From assembly GCF_019977335.1 (NCBI RefSeq), contig NZ_AP024653.1, forward strand, positions 1,674,001 to 1,738,000: a DNA stretch of 64,000 nt, given 5' to 3'. The notes below the pieces were generated by a model that searched no databases, had not been told where the DNA came from, and saw only the letters and a program-made list of their open reading frames with translations. Source of the stretch: Arthrobacter sp. NicSoilB4. GTDB taxonomy: Bacteria > Actinomycetota > Actinomycetes > Actinomycetales > Micrococcaceae. Within the stretch, counting starts at the first letter, position 1; every line of letters starts with the position of its first letter. This document shows, piece after piece, positions 20,026 through 28,882 of this stretch. A program made the position numbers and the translations under genes.

Positions 20026-20636
20026 TCGCCGCCACGGCGGGCTGCAGCCCGATGACCATCGGTGAGCGGAGCATTCCGAGGCCCGGGCCGCCGTCGTGAA
20101 GATCCAGCTGATGGGCGTCCTCGCTCTGGTACTTGTGGCACTCCCTCCAGGATTTTGGATCCACGCCGAATTCCTGACCGGCTAGCCCACCGAGAATTCG
20201 GACCCTGACCGCAAGGTTAGGCCTTGGCTGAAAAGCGAAAGTGTACTGCGCATCGAGGTACGGAACCCGGACGGCAGGTGGCCTATTCGGACGAGACCTC
20301 GCTGACTGGCCAGGCATTTCACCATGCACTCTCATGCAGCCAACGTGTTGATCAGCCTGACAAGGGACTCCGTGATGCCAGGAGTTCCGTCTCCGACGAC
20401 GGCATCGGCTTTGACGAAGCCTTTGGATCCTGGAAGGACGCGGAGGCCAGCCGATACTTTGGGACACATTCAAAGCAACGGGGGGGCAGGTGGAGATCCG
20501 GACCGCTCCGAGGGCTGGCACAGGCGTGAGGCAGGCCTCGAAATCCCTCGGGCTGAGCTGCAATGGGAGCCGCACCACTGGGCTGGAAGGCGGCCAGAGT
20601 CGCGGAGGACGAGTGGCAGCTGGCAGACCTACGGGC
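20026..20636. other. Gene-free stretch
   Basis: The open frames here have mixed codon bias and no family motifs. One short hydrophobic plus-strand peptide (VKIQLMGVLALVLVALPPG, from about 20097) ends after 29 codons. Decayed accessory DNA is likely. Confidence 0.4.
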
Positions 20637-21020
20637 TCACACGGGGGATTCCATGAAGTCTTTGAACGCGCTGAGGGCCATAAAGACCTCCGCCCTGCTA
20701 ATCACGGGTGAGTGCTTTGACTTGCACTCGAAGCGTACTGAGACTCTGGTGTTGCCTGCATCCAGCGGCGAAAAAACGACAACGCCAGTTCGGAAGGGTC
20801 CGTTGAGACAGAGCCAGGCTGTAGGGTGGGGGACCACCTCGCCGATGCCCGCATCGAATTCAGGCCACATTTCATCGAGGGAGGAGCGCTGACCGACGTC
20901 CGGAGGCGATGGCTCCGGAACCGACATGAAATCCGGGAAGTACTTGAAGCCCGTCCAGCCCTCGCAGGCCCTGGTGACGGGGACGGCCACGGTAACAGCC
21001 TCGTCGAAGGATTCCAGCAT
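20637..21020 (-). CDS. SRPBCC (cyclase/dehydrase-like) family protein
   Basis: 127 residues with a good ribosome-binding site (GGAGGA). The N-terminus EAVTVAVPVTRACEGWTGFKYFPDFMS matches the opening strand and helix of START/polyketide-cyclase proteins (pattern V.V.VPV..A...W..F..FP.FM). The fold is a helix-grip that binds hydrophobic ligands; no substrate can be assigned. The C-terminal helix (AEVFMALSAFKDFME) is present, but the middle is shorter than usual. Confidence 0.65.
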   Translation of the reverse strand: MLESFDEAVTVAVPVTRACEGWTGFKYFPDFMSVPEPSPPDVGQRSSLDEMWPEFDAGIGEVVPHPTAWLCLNGPFRTGVVVFSPLDAGNTRVSVRFECKSKHSPVISRAEVFMALSAFKDFMESPV

Positions 21021-21651
21021 GCGTCCTCCGTCCCTGAGCCCAGTCGTACCTTCGCGCCCGCTCAGGTTTCATGGTTTGGCTGACCAGCGGCGGTGAAGTT
21101 TTGACGCAGCCAGCGCCATTTAGCTGATTCTCTCAAACTCGAGCGTTGTTTGTTACCTTTTCCTAAGCTGCCGCTGGCGGCGGTGGGTCCGCTCGGTTCG
21201 GGTGATGATGGACCGGCGCAGAGCATCCAGTGTTTCCCACAATGTCCGACTCAGTACATTTCTTCTGCGGCACAGAAATCAAGACTCCATTGCGACGTTG
21301 TTGTCGCATGCGCCGATCTGCCCCCCTGGTGCCTTCCCCCAAGCGGAAAATACGTCAGCCCAAGAGGGATAATCGCGGACAGGACTCTTTCGTCGCCTAT
21401 TTCCTGCGCAGATTGCACGTCCCTGGCCTCCGGGGGAACAGAGCCATTGTCGGGCACAGCGACCCAGGCTCGCCAGCAGGGAAAACAACGGGGTGCCCTA
21501 TGGTTTTCGTCCGAATGTTTGGGAGGGCATGTCGCGCCCTGGTACGGGGCATGCCTGGAACAGTGGGGCTGGGCACCGAGCGCACGGCCGTTGGTTCGGC
21601 CGGTCACGTGCGTCAGAAACCCCGGGGGACGGATTGCGTGGTTCCCGGGCG
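21021..21651. other. Gene-free stretch
   Basis: Overlapping open frames on both strands show no conserved motif or ribosome-binding site. I see no repeat or RNA gene. Confidence 0.4.
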
Positions 21652-22074
21652 TCATGTTCGCAAGACGGCGTCCGGGGCCTGCGGTGTGGTGATCGGGTCT
21701 GCCTGGCGGTGCACGAGTGCCCAGGTGTCGCCTTCGAGGCGATAAATGCTGGTTACCCGCAGATCAAATGGCGATATTTTGTCGCCTCCTCCGACCTTGG
21801 CCTGCCAGTGTTCGATGTCCAGGAAGCAGGCGAGATCGGTAGTGACGTGCTTGGTGAGGGCCTCAAAAGCCGTGACGCGTCCATCCTTAAATCGTGCAGC
21901 GGCTGAGTCGAGAGCCTCTGATACGCGCTCCCAGCCCACCACCGGAGGGCCCCAAGGATTAGCAAGGGAGACATCTCTGCTGTGGGAGAAAATGGCCTTG
22001 GCGGGTTCCGGGTCGCCATTAGCAAAGTGATTCACCGCATGATGAAACTGGTCGATGACCTGATCAAGCTGCAT
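21652..22074 (-). CDS. SnoaL/DUF4440-like nuclear transport factor 2 fold protein
   Basis: 140 residues. The opening helix (DQVIDQFHHAVNHFANGDPEPAKAIFSHS), a DVSLANPWGPPVVGWERV segment and a closing RLEGDTWALVHRQADPI strand are typical of the SnoaL-like cone-barrel. Such proteins are small isomerases, hydrolases or ligand binders; this one is unassigned. No clear ribosome-binding site is visible. It ends 22 bases before the next gene on its upstream side and is probably transcribed with it. Confidence 0.75.
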   Translation of the reverse strand: MQLDQVIDQFHHAVNHFANGDPEPAKAIFSHSRDVSLANPWGPPVVGWERVSEALDSAAARFKDGRVTAFEALTKHVTTDLACFLDIEHWQAKVGGGDKISPFDLRVTSIYRLEGDTWALVHRQADPITTPQAPDAVLRT

Positions 22075-22096
22075 TAGGCCCGCATTTTGACTGGGA

Positions 22097-22393
22097 TCAG
22101 GCGTCGGCGCCGGGAGTGAAGTAGCTGTGGACGTCGTAGTAGGTCACCTTTGGAGCATCCGGAAAACCTACCTCGGACGTGATCGGGCCGATCTGTTCCT
22201 TGGCGAAGGCGTCGTATAACTCGCGGGACTTCCAGACATCCGTGACGAGCAGTCCGTTCTCTGTAGCGACTGCCCAATGGGATATGGCGCCAGACGGACC
22301 GGGACCTCCAGGGGTCAGACCCATCTTTTTGACGGTCTCGTCGTACTGCGCCAAGGTGGCGCCGGTGAATTCCATAATGATTGCGACTGCCAT
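22097..22393 (-). CDS. Small alpha/beta-barrel (ABM-like) protein
   Basis: 98 residues with a strong GAGGAGAAGG ribosome-binding site. It begins AVAIIMEFTGATLAQYDETVKKMGL and contains HWAVATENGLLVTDVWKSRELYDAF, the strand-helix pattern of dimeric ferredoxin-like monooxygenase/stress proteins. The function is unknown. It lies 22 bases upstream of the SnoaL-like gene, suggesting a two-gene operon. Confidence 0.75.
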   Translation of the reverse strand: MAVAIIMEFTGATLAQYDETVKKMGLTPGGPGPSGAISHWAVATENGLLVTDVWKSRELYDAFAKEQIGPITSEVGFPDAPKVTYYDVHSYFTPGADA

Positions 22394-22872
22394 GGCCTTC
22401 TCCTCACAACAAGCAGACCATCATGGACGGCCCGCGAATGAACCGATATGGCCCGGTCTACGCCCGGCAGGATGTTTCGTCAACACATCCCGGAGACTCC
22501 GGTACAACAAGACCACAGAGAGCAACGGCGCCAGTGTCACCCCGGAACAGCAGCCCGGTTCGCGCGGTTGCGTTGGCGCCGAAAGGTGTCTCCGGAACGT
22601 TGAACGAGGGTGGATTTTCGATCCGTCATTGGAGCCGTCGGGAAACGAGAGACCATTGGGGCGGTGACGAGCCACGTGTCCCGGGTTAGCGTGGTGCTAT
22701 CGGAGAGGAGGCATGGCCGGCATCCATGCCCGGCGCAGCGAGAGTCGCAATCCGGCTCCTCGACCCTGGGGACAGACGGGTCGGTCCCGTTGTACCGTGC
22801 CATCACGGTCATCCGCTCGCCTTGCCCGGGAAGTCCGGCAGAACAGCGGGCCACCGTATGTAGATTCCGGGC
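22394..22872. other. Gene-free stretch
   Basis: Promoter space for the minus-strand pair at the left end; nothing else is recognised. Confidence 0.35.
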
Positions 22873-23235
22873 TCAGCCGCAATTTGGAAAAAGGAATAGC
22901 CAATGTCGATGGAGCCGTCGTCCATTCCGGGGCGCCCCGATGGTGCCGACTCTGCAGAGAAAGTCCTTGGATCGGAGCACGGCTCGTGAGTATTGCCCGC
23001 TGCTGATTTGGGCGGTGGTTAAGGCTGCGATGTCCGCGCGTGTAATTCCCCAGCCGATTTTGTCGTCGCCGAAGAACCCGGTACGGATGATTGCCGTGGC
23101 GTCGCCGTTTTTGGGGCGATGAAGCGGACGATTGTCCAGCACAGGTCGGAGTCGGTAATGACCCGGCTCATGCCACCTGCCTAGTCGCCATTCGACTGCA
23201 TCCTCGTAGGCTTGGGCTACGGCTCGTGCGAGCAC
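22873..23235 (-). pseudogene. Decayed NmrA-like NAD(P)-binding (atypical SDR) gene
   Basis: Two frames together spell the C-terminal half of an NAD(P)H-binding family protein. One frame gives MSRVITDSDLCWTIVRFIAP, matching the usual sGLDWTIVRP motif. After a slip at the CCCCAAAAA run (about 23112-23120) the other gives GWGITRADIAALTTAQISSG, matching the usual IsRaDvA.f...ql. The Rossmann N-terminus is missing. No single frame encodes the whole domain, so this is a broken remnant. Confidence 0.6.
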
Positions 23236-23367
23236 GGCAGGAGCGGGGTCGATACTGACTTCAACTTCAGAATGTTTGCTTCGGCGTTCCGCCGGTTTGG
23301 CATGTTCTTGTCCTCACCCGGTCGAAAGGCCCTACCTCAGCGACGAGGTGTGCGAAATGTTGGAGCC

Positions 23368-24423
23368 ATGAAACGCGTCGTTGTCGAACGATTCGGTGGT
23401 CCGGAGGTCTTGAAGGTGGTAGAGGCCGAGAATCCTCGGCCCGGCCCCCGCGAGGTCGCTGTCAGGGTGTTGGCAGCCGGTGTGTCGTTCACGGATTCGC
23501 AGCTGCGGGCTGGCACATATTTTCATGTCCCGAAGCCGCCTTTTACGCCCGGTTACGAGCTCGTGGGCGTTGTAGAGGAGCTCGGCGCCGGATGTTCCAG
23601 GCTGCGTGTAGGGGATCGGGTTGCAGCATTGACAGTCTGGGGTGCGTACGCGGAACGCGTTTGTGTGCCCGAGGCGGAAGCAGTCGAGGTGCCCGAGGAC
23701 CTCGACCCGGCGGAGGTTGTCTGCCTTGTCCTGCCCTACATGACTGCCTACCAGCTGCTCCACCGAGTGGCGCACGCTCAAAGAGGGGAGACCGTGCTGG
23801 TGCACGGAGCCGCCGGCAGGGTGGGCGTCGCGGTCCTTGAACTTGGTGCGGCGGCTGGATTTCGACTTTACGGCACTGCCTCAGCCAAGGATCGCGTGTC
23901 CGTCGAGCAGCTTGGCGCGGTGGCGATCGACTACCAGACCGAAGATTTTCTGGCGCGGGTGCGCTCACTTCCCGGTAAAGGAGTGGATGTTGTGCTCGAC
24001 GGGATCGGCGGCCCGCTGTCTGTTCGCTCGTTCCGGGCACTGCGTCCAGGGGGGAGACTTGTGGTGTTCGGCCACTACGGCACGCTGTCGCACGGGCGCA
24101 AGAGCCGGCGAGGGTGGCTCGAGTGGTACGTTGCCACCGCGGTGGTCGCGGCTCTGGGCCTGCTCTGGCCCCGGCGTCGTGTCTTCGCCTACCGTGTCCA
24201 GAAAGTGCATGAGCCTGCCCGACCGATGGCCGTGGGAGGAGGTCCTCGCGTCGCGGAATGGTACAGGGAAGACTTTCGCGCACTGCTCGACCTGCTTCGT
24301 CATGGGCAAATCCACCCGGTTGTGGCCGAGCGACTGCCGCTGTCCGAGGCTCGTCGTGCCCACGAACTCCTCGAGCACTCGGCGGAGAAGGGCAAGCTGG
24401 TGCTGGTCCCGGACAGCGCGTAG
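23368..24423 (+). CDS. Zinc-independent MDR alcohol dehydrogenase / quinone-oxidoreductase-like protein
   Basis: 351 residues. The start is MKRVVVERFGGPEVL at 23368, preceded by TTGGAGCC. N-terminal GroES-like domain (PGPREVAVRVLAAGVSFTDSQLRAG, GYELVGVVEELG), then a Rossmann NADPH domain (VLVHGAAGRVGVAVLELG, VDVVLDGIGG). No structural or catalytic zinc cysteine cluster is visible, which points to the quinone-oxidoreductase branch. A hydrophobic stretch near 255-275 (WYVATAVVAALGLLWP) is unusual for a soluble member. Substrate unknown. Confidence 0.85.
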   Translation: MKRVVVERFGGPEVLKVVEAENPRPGPREVAVRVLAAGVSFTDSQLRAGTYFHVPKPPFTPGYELVGVVEELGAGCSRLRVGDRVAALTVWGAYAERVCVPEAEAVEVPEDLDPAEVVCLVLPYMTAYQLLHRVAHAQRGETVLVHGAAGRVGVAVLELGAAAGFRLYGTASAKDRVSVEQLGAVAIDYQTEDFLARVRSLPGKGVDVVLDGIGGPLSVRSFRALRPGGRLVVFGHYGTLSHGRKSRRGWLEWYVATAVVAALGLLWPRRRVFAYRVQKVHEPARPMAVGGGPRVAEWYREDFRALLDLLRHGQIHPVVAERLPLSEARRAHELLEHSAEKGKLVLVPDSA

Positions 24424-24426
24424 GCC

Positions 24427-24640
24427 GATGGGCCACGACGTCGGCGCCGGTCGCGAGGGGGCGCCTCATTCGCACTGCCTGCCCATCGCGGAGCACGGCC
24501 TCATCGGCGACCTGCACGCCATCGCCCTGATCGCTACGGACGGGACTGTCGATTGGTACCGTTATCCGATTTGACTCGCCTAGCGCCTTCCGCGCGATCC
24601 TCGATGCGGAGAAGCAACCTAGAATTCACGATTCTGCGGT
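24427..24640 (+). pseudogene. N-terminal fragment of a GH15 glucoamylase/trehalase-like gene, frameshifted
   Basis: The ATG at 24427 opens a frame reading PIAEHGLIGDLHAIALIATD and DGTVDWYRYP, the hallmark N-terminus of bacterial GH15 glucoamylase/trehalase proteins. It stops at once (TGA near 24574), but the shifted frame continues with RFDSPSAFRAILDAEKQ, the next conserved block. The remaining catalytic domain (several hundred residues) is absent. This is a truncated relic directly after the dehydrogenase gene. Confidence 0.75.
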
Positions 24641-24988
24641 AAATCCGGGCGAAGGACTTCGCGTACCTGTTCATGCCGGGATGCGGGGGGAACGGCATGA
24701 CCTGGCAACCGATCCGGAGCTGATCATTGGTCGCTGAGTCTGGCCAGTCGGTAGGCGGGGCAGGCTTCGAGGGCGATTTGCAGGAGTACGTGGGTCCTGC
24801 TGCCATGGCGTTCCCGCCAGTTAGCCCGCTGCCGCAGCCATCATTTTTCCCGTCACCGCCGCATCCGGCTGCCGGGTATCGGGCATCGCTGTCCTTGCTG
24901 TTTCGGCGGTGGGAGCGTGCCACGTTTCCCTCAATCAGATCCCGACGACAGCGAGAGTACGGCTAAGGGGCCGCCTCTTTCCACTTCT
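24641..24988. other. Gene-free stretch
   Basis: Follows the GH15 relic. The open frames show no family motifs. The 3' end borders the convergent minus-strand small gene pair. Confidence 0.35.
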
Positions 24989-25438
24989 TCAAATTCCAAT
25001 TAGATGATGTACTCTGAACCATCGCATCGGTGAAATGTCGAAAGCGTCAAGAGATGACCAACCATCTCCTGGTCGGGGAATATACTGAGCGGTGATCGTT
25101 CCGCGAAATCCGAAGATGTCGCCAAATAGATGATTTATTCCCCAATCGCGTGGGTTGGTTATCTCCGGGCCGGGGCTCCAGTTGTTTCCCACGCTGATCC
25201 AAAAATTCGTTCCCCAGTTAAAAGCACTACTCCTATAGGTGTTGCGGACGACCTGATGGTTTTGTGGACTGAAGATTTGAAACTCGGCGGTGAATGCGGC
25301 ATTTGGGAGTGCCAATATGTCAGCTGACGCGCGCACGTGGATTTCCAAACTCAACGCATCGAAGACGCTGTTGAACAGCGTCGCGTTCTCTCCCCTTTGG
25401 TTCACCGTCTTGACTTGGGTGATCGTGATCTGCGGCAT
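24989..25438 (-). CDS. Unrecognised 149-residue protein
   Basis: No family recognised. The codon composition is less GC-rich than neighbouring core genes and the protein is rich in Asn, Phe and Trp (NWGTNFWISVGNNWSPGPE). There is no signal peptide or membrane segment. The pattern suggests a beta-rich globular protein. GAGGGGACG precedes the ATG. It starts 3 bases after the stop of a 64-residue ORF, so the two are probably translated together. Composition and isolation suggest acquired DNA. Confidence 0.65.
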   Translation of the reverse strand: MPQITITQVKTVNQRGENATLFNSVFDALSLEIHVRASADILALPNAAFTAEFQIFSPQNHQVVRNTYRSSAFNWGTNFWISVGNNWSPGPEITNPRDWGINHLFGDIFGFRGTITAQYIPRPGDGWSSLDAFDISPMRWFRVHHLIGI

Positions 25439-25441
25439 CCC

Positions 25442-25636
25442 TTACGTCCCCTCAACTGAGTTTGAACGCGGGCTGGACGCAGTCGGTGGCACCTCTGAAT
25501 CATCACCTGATTCGACGTCTGGCGGGTGGCTTCCCGCGTTTGTTGGGATATCGTCATCATTCCGGAGCGGAGGCAGGCCCTGAGCCCAGTTAAGGCCGAG
25601 GCTTTCGTCAGGTGGTTCTGGACGCCGATCGGTCAT
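25442..25636 (-). CDS. Small acidic hypothetical protein (64 aa) upstream of the 149-aa gene
   Basis: Pro/Asp/Glu/Ser-rich and probably disordered (PPDVESGDDSEVPPTASS). The stop is 3 bases before the next start, supporting coupling. It has no strong ribosome-binding site of its own and no family match. Confidence 0.4.
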   Translation of the reverse strand: MTDRRPEPPDESLGLNWAQGLPPLRNDDDIPTNAGSHPPDVESGDDSEVPPTASSPRSNSVEGT

Positions 25637-26285
25637 GGTCGGCTACCGGCTGGTTTCGGGGTATGCATTTACTCAACCGCCATTTCTTATTTGCTGCAGA
25701 ATACTTGACGTCAGCGGTGCTGCCCGCCCACGTTACGACTCGTAGCCCAAGGATGCCGACAAATCATGACGCCGTCAATGAACTTTCCGCGGTCGGTCTT
25801 GCCTGAGACGAGATGCCTGGGCAAGAGCTTTGTCTTGTCGCCTCGTCTCGCGAGCTGCCGTCACCCCAGGAATGGCGGCAGGCCTCGAGCGGGTCGCGGG
25901 AGTCTGGCTGCGTTCGCATCTGCACCGGTTCACCAGTAGCGATCCCTTCGCGCGGTTGCGGCCGATCAATGGCTAGACGGCAGAGGCTTGCGCCAGTGGG
26001 TTCCCGCATATTTCTGCAATGAACGGACGGACTTGCCCGAAGCGGACTGCGCGATTGAGCAACTTTTCACAGTGACATCCGGACTGGTGTTTTACGAGGA
26101 CGACTTCGTTGACAGGTGGCTTTGCGGACCTAGCTCCGGTGCCTGGTGCATATTCGGTGCCGAACTATTCTGGCCATTCGCGAAGGTCGGCTGTGTACTC
26201 TTGGCACCATCGGCAACGGGGGAGTGAAACGGCATGATTTTTGGGAATGGACTCTGGCTGCTTTGGGCATCCTCCCCATGATCTG
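25637..26285. other. Mostly gene-free, lower-GC stretch
   Basis: One plus-strand frame (25988-26227, TTG start, 79 codons) has an even amino-acid mix (FTVTSGLVFYEDDFVDRWL) and is followed, overlapping its stop, by a 21-codon frame beginning GTG (VKRHDFWEWTLAALGILPM). Either could be a real or decayed small gene. I see no family match. Confidence 0.3.
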
Positions 26286-26489
26286 CTAGAACGTGTTCCT
26301 GATGTGCTGCGGTCCGCCGTCGATTGAAAGCCGGGACTTGGCAAGGATCCGGGATGTCTGGCCAATCCGGACTTCGCGGAGCATTTCGAAGGTGCCCCAG
26401 ATTATCGATCCGAAAACAAAAATAGCGCGGACCCATAAGGCGTGTGCAGCAGCCGGATCGAGGCGAACCCCAGCAAGCGGCCCGGGCAA
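26286..26489 (-). CDS. Possible small membrane protein (67 aa)
   Basis: TTG start, with one hydrophobic segment (ALWVRAIFVFGSIIWGTFEML) and a basic tail. The upstream region in another frame is also open, so the gene may be longer and frameshifted. Weak call based on hydropathy and codon mix only. Confidence 0.25.
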   Translation of the reverse strand: MPGPLAGVRLDPAAAHALWVRAIFVFGSIIWGTFEMLREVRIGQTSRILAKSRLSIDGGPQHIRNTF

Positions 26490-26707
26490 TCGGTGGGCAC
26501 AGGAAACCCGAACTCGACTGCGTTGAATGCAAGAAGCATGCAGTTAGTGCAAGCTACAAGTAAATCCGTGGGCTCCAGCCTCAGGCCGGTGACTCCGCCA
26601 ACCGGCAAACTCTTCCGGAATGCCCGACCACTCATTAAGGCTTGCGGAACCTATTTGGAGAGGGCCACACTGCAAAGGTCATATCCCACGACGACAGGTG
26701 GTGCCCA

Positions 26708-27061
26708 ATGGCCCTCGTAAGCATAAATGCGAAACCACTCAGAGCGATCAACCCTCACCCGTTATTGCCACCCATAGAGACCTCCACCACCGTGGCAATG
26801 CCCGACGACACCAATTGGGCCTACGTGGAAGTCAACCTTGCCCAGATTGATGGATCGGGCACTGCGCAGGCGTGGATCTGGAAGACATGCCGAAACCAAG
26901 GCTCGGATCAAATCCTTTGCGGGCTGAGTGAGGACCCATTCCAGGACGGGGCCAGCGGTAGATGGGTCTCAGGCCTCCGATCCGCGACCTTCTGCCTACG
27001 GGTCGATGGGAAAATGCGCGCCTACGCGAACTGCAAACTCACAACCTGGAAGGCCCCGTAG
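26708..27061 (+). CDS. Unrecognised 117-residue protein, first of a coupled pair
   Basis: The start is the ATG at 26708 (AGGTGG about 8 bases upstream). There are four Cys residues (TCRNQGSDQILCG, TFCLR, ANCKL) and a strand-rich pattern (WAYVEVNLAQIDGSGTAQAW). No signal peptide and no known family. The stop is two bases before the next ATG. Confidence 0.55.
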   Translation: MALVSINAKPLRAINPHPLLPPIETSTTVAMPDDTNWAYVEVNLAQIDGSGTAQAWIWKTCRNQGSDQILCGLSEDPFQDGASGRWVSGLRSATFCLRVDGKMRAYANCKLTTWKAP

Positions 27062-27063
27062 AA

Positions 27064-27378
27064 ATGGATGAAACCCCACAGGCACCGGAAGAACTGGACG
27101 TCATCTGGACCCGGCTCTTCTACGACCCCGAATCCGGCCAGGTCGTCCACATGAACACGCTGGTGTCGCCCCACGGAGCGGGCCTCGACCAGAAGCGGAT
27201 CGACCAGGAGGCTAAATCTCTCGAAGACGCAGTCGCGCAACGCTACGAAAAGACCCTCAAATCTGTCGACATTAGCGACGAAAAAATCCTGACGCGGACT
27301 CTTGAATCTAACACGGCGTTCAAAGTCGATCCTGAGACGGGCCAGCTGGTGTTCGAAGAGGTCGAAGCAACAGAGTAA
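27064..27378 (+). CDS. Unrecognised acidic 104-residue protein, second of a coupled pair
   Basis: Charged and mostly helical in the middle (DQKRIDQEAKSLEDAVAQRYEKTLKSV). Two similar segments, FYDPESGQVVHMN and FKVDPETGQLVFEE, suggest an internal repeat. No known family. It follows the 117-residue gene with two-base spacing and ends just before a GTCCCC/GGGGAC hairpin at 27389-27409. Confidence 0.6.
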   Translation: MDETPQAPEELDVIWTRLFYDPESGQVVHMNTLVSPHGAGLDQKRIDQEAKSLEDAVAQRYEKTLKSVDISDEKILTRTLESNTAFKVDPETGQLVFEEVEATE

Positions 27379-27388
27379 AGCACAACCC

Positions 27389-27409
27389 GTCCCCACAAAG
27401 CATGGGGAC
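27389..27409. terminator. Short hairpin after ORFan pair
   Basis: GTCCCC pairs with GGGGAC around a 9-base loop, 10 bases after the stop. There is no T tract, so weak support. Confidence 0.4.
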
Positions 27410-27662
27410 CTGCTAGGTTCGAGGCGGTTGACCAGTTTGGTGTCGTGCCTACCGACGAATTCGACTTGCAGGTTTTGAGAGTTCCTCTTCCATAGCGCGC
27501 AATGACCACCGGTGAAGCCCGCAGGCGTGCATCGGGTCCAATAATCACGATTCGGCTTGTCATAACATCCGCTATCGGTGCGCTGGCCCGTGACTGACTG
27601 ACTCCGGTAGAAGTACACATTGTCGCAATGGGCCGAACCGGCGCGGCTGAAGCTGGCTGAAA

Positions 27663-27950
27663 TCACCGCCCTTCCGAATTATCATCAAGGAGTTTGTTGA
27701 GCGCGCTGGCCCAGCACAGGCCGGGGCGGCAGCGAGCGCCCCGCGCAGCTCGTGGAGGATGCAGCTTTACGCAGCCAACAGCTGCCGGGCCGGCCGAAAT
27801 GGCTGTCTCCATTATCTTCAAGGGCATATTAGACACACCGGCGGCAGCGATCGTGCTTGCCGGGGCCTCAGCGTTCGGGGCGCCAGAGCAACCCGCCGCT
27901 GGCAGGATAGTCAGTGCGGCAAGCGATACGGTCCCGACAATCTTCTTCAT
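27663..27950 (-). CDS. Small putative lipoprotein, C-terminus possibly frameshifted
   Basis: 95 residues. The N-terminus MKKIVGTVSLAALTILPAAGC is a clear lipoprotein signal (lipobox PAAGC, Cys21) with GGGGGAC upstream. After about residue 60 the composition turns Arg/Pro/Cys-rich and atypical. Another minus-strand frame downstream (27410-27666) reads as a plausible Cys-rich secreted domain (GCYDKPNRDYWTRCTPAG). The gene may therefore be a longer lipoprotein broken by a frameshift near 27665. Confidence 0.45.
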   Translation of the reverse strand: MKKIVGTVSLAALTILPAAGCSGAPNAEAPASTIAAAGVSNMPLKIMETAISAGPAAVGCVKLHPPRAARGARCRPGLCWASALNKLLDDNSEGR

Positions 27951-28118
27951 GCGTCCCCCACGGTGGTTGGCTGGAGAGCCGTATGCACCTTATCGAATTG
28001 GTCGGGGCATGCTGTGGATCGAGGCGCTGATCGCGTCGCTACGTTGATCTGACCAATGCAGCGGCATATCCGGATCCCGGACCTTCCGCCACTTGACCGG
28101 CCGCACGCAGGCTGGCGG

Positions 28119-28277
28119 TTAGGATCGGTGCATCAAGGCAACCTTGCGGGCCTGGGATTGCTTGCGCACCTTGGTGTCTCGGGCCACGACGAAGGCGGTG
28201 GTGAGAAATGCCAGTCCAGTCAGTCCGGCCGAAGCCCACTGCCCGAAGGTTCCCCAAGTGTCCGGGTTGAAGTCCAT
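28119..28277 (-). CDS. Small single-pass membrane protein (52 aa)
   Basis: Sequence starts MDFNPDTWGTFGQWASAGLT and continues with a hydrophobic segment (GLAFLTTAFVVARD) and a basic tail. The ATG overlaps the stop of the upstream gene by one base (TGATG), strong evidence for translation. Longer relatives with a W..G.W....GLAF start and a basic juxtamembrane region occur in actinobacteria, so this may be shortened. Function unknown. Confidence 0.6.
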   Translation of the reverse strand: MDFNPDTWGTFGQWASAGLTGLAFLTTAFVVARDTKVRKQSQARKVALMHRS

Positions 28278-28882
28278 CAGGACAGCTTGCCAGACCAGGC
28301 GCCCCGCCTGATACCAAGTACCAGCACGATGATTGTCAATGCGACGCCGATGACGGTAAGGGGAATACCGAGCCAGGGTACTGACGCCAGTTCCTGGGGC
28401 ACACCACTTAGGAAAATTCCTAGGCCAATAACCGGCAGACCGTAAGCATCGATTCGCGCAGCCTTTTCTTCGTTGATGTCGATTCGGTTATGAAGTGATA
28501 GCTGGGCCTCGTCGATGGCTCTCCTCAGGTCAGCAATCTTTTGGCTGTGGACGTCTAACCGGCCGCTCAGCTCCCCCTTAGCTTCCTTGAGGGCCGCTTT
28601 GAGCCCTTCGACGCGGCCAAGAAGAATGTTGATGCGATGTTCCAGGGGAGAATCAGGCCCCCACATCGACTCGGCTTCCAGGCTGCTGGTGGCACCTAGG
28701 TGCGAATGGACTGCCGGAACGTTTACGGTGGCACTTTGGGGCCCATGGCCAAATAGCTTCCGAACCCACAGCCAGAAACCTAGGGCCAGCCGCTTTGCTC
28801 CGTCAGGGGACGCCAGGACCGCCCCGGCTAACGCGACACTGACACCCGCCCACTTGACTCGGGCACGTGCTTTCCCTGTTCA
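28277..28882 (-). CDS. Membrane protein with coiled coil; 5' end apparently cut at the repeat boundary
   Basis: From the first ATG (28666) the protein has 129 residues: a coiled coil (about 8-65, LLGRVEGLKAALKEAKGELS) and two membrane segments (GLPVIGLGIFLSGV; GIPLTVIGVALTIIVLVLG). The frame stays open upstream to a TGA at 28880-28882 and reads as a convincing extra N-terminal segment (VSVALAGAVLASPDGAKRLA, then LGFWLWVRKLFG). No ATG, GTG or TTG exists in that part, and the direct repeat begins at 28858. The native start seems to have been lost by recombination. Function unknown; it forms an operon with the 52-residue gene. Confidence 0.65.

Noticed and set aside
19991..20578. 195-codon minus-strand open frame
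   Set aside because: No motif, no ribosome-binding site, Arg/Pro-rich reverse-frame composition, overlaps the regulator end.
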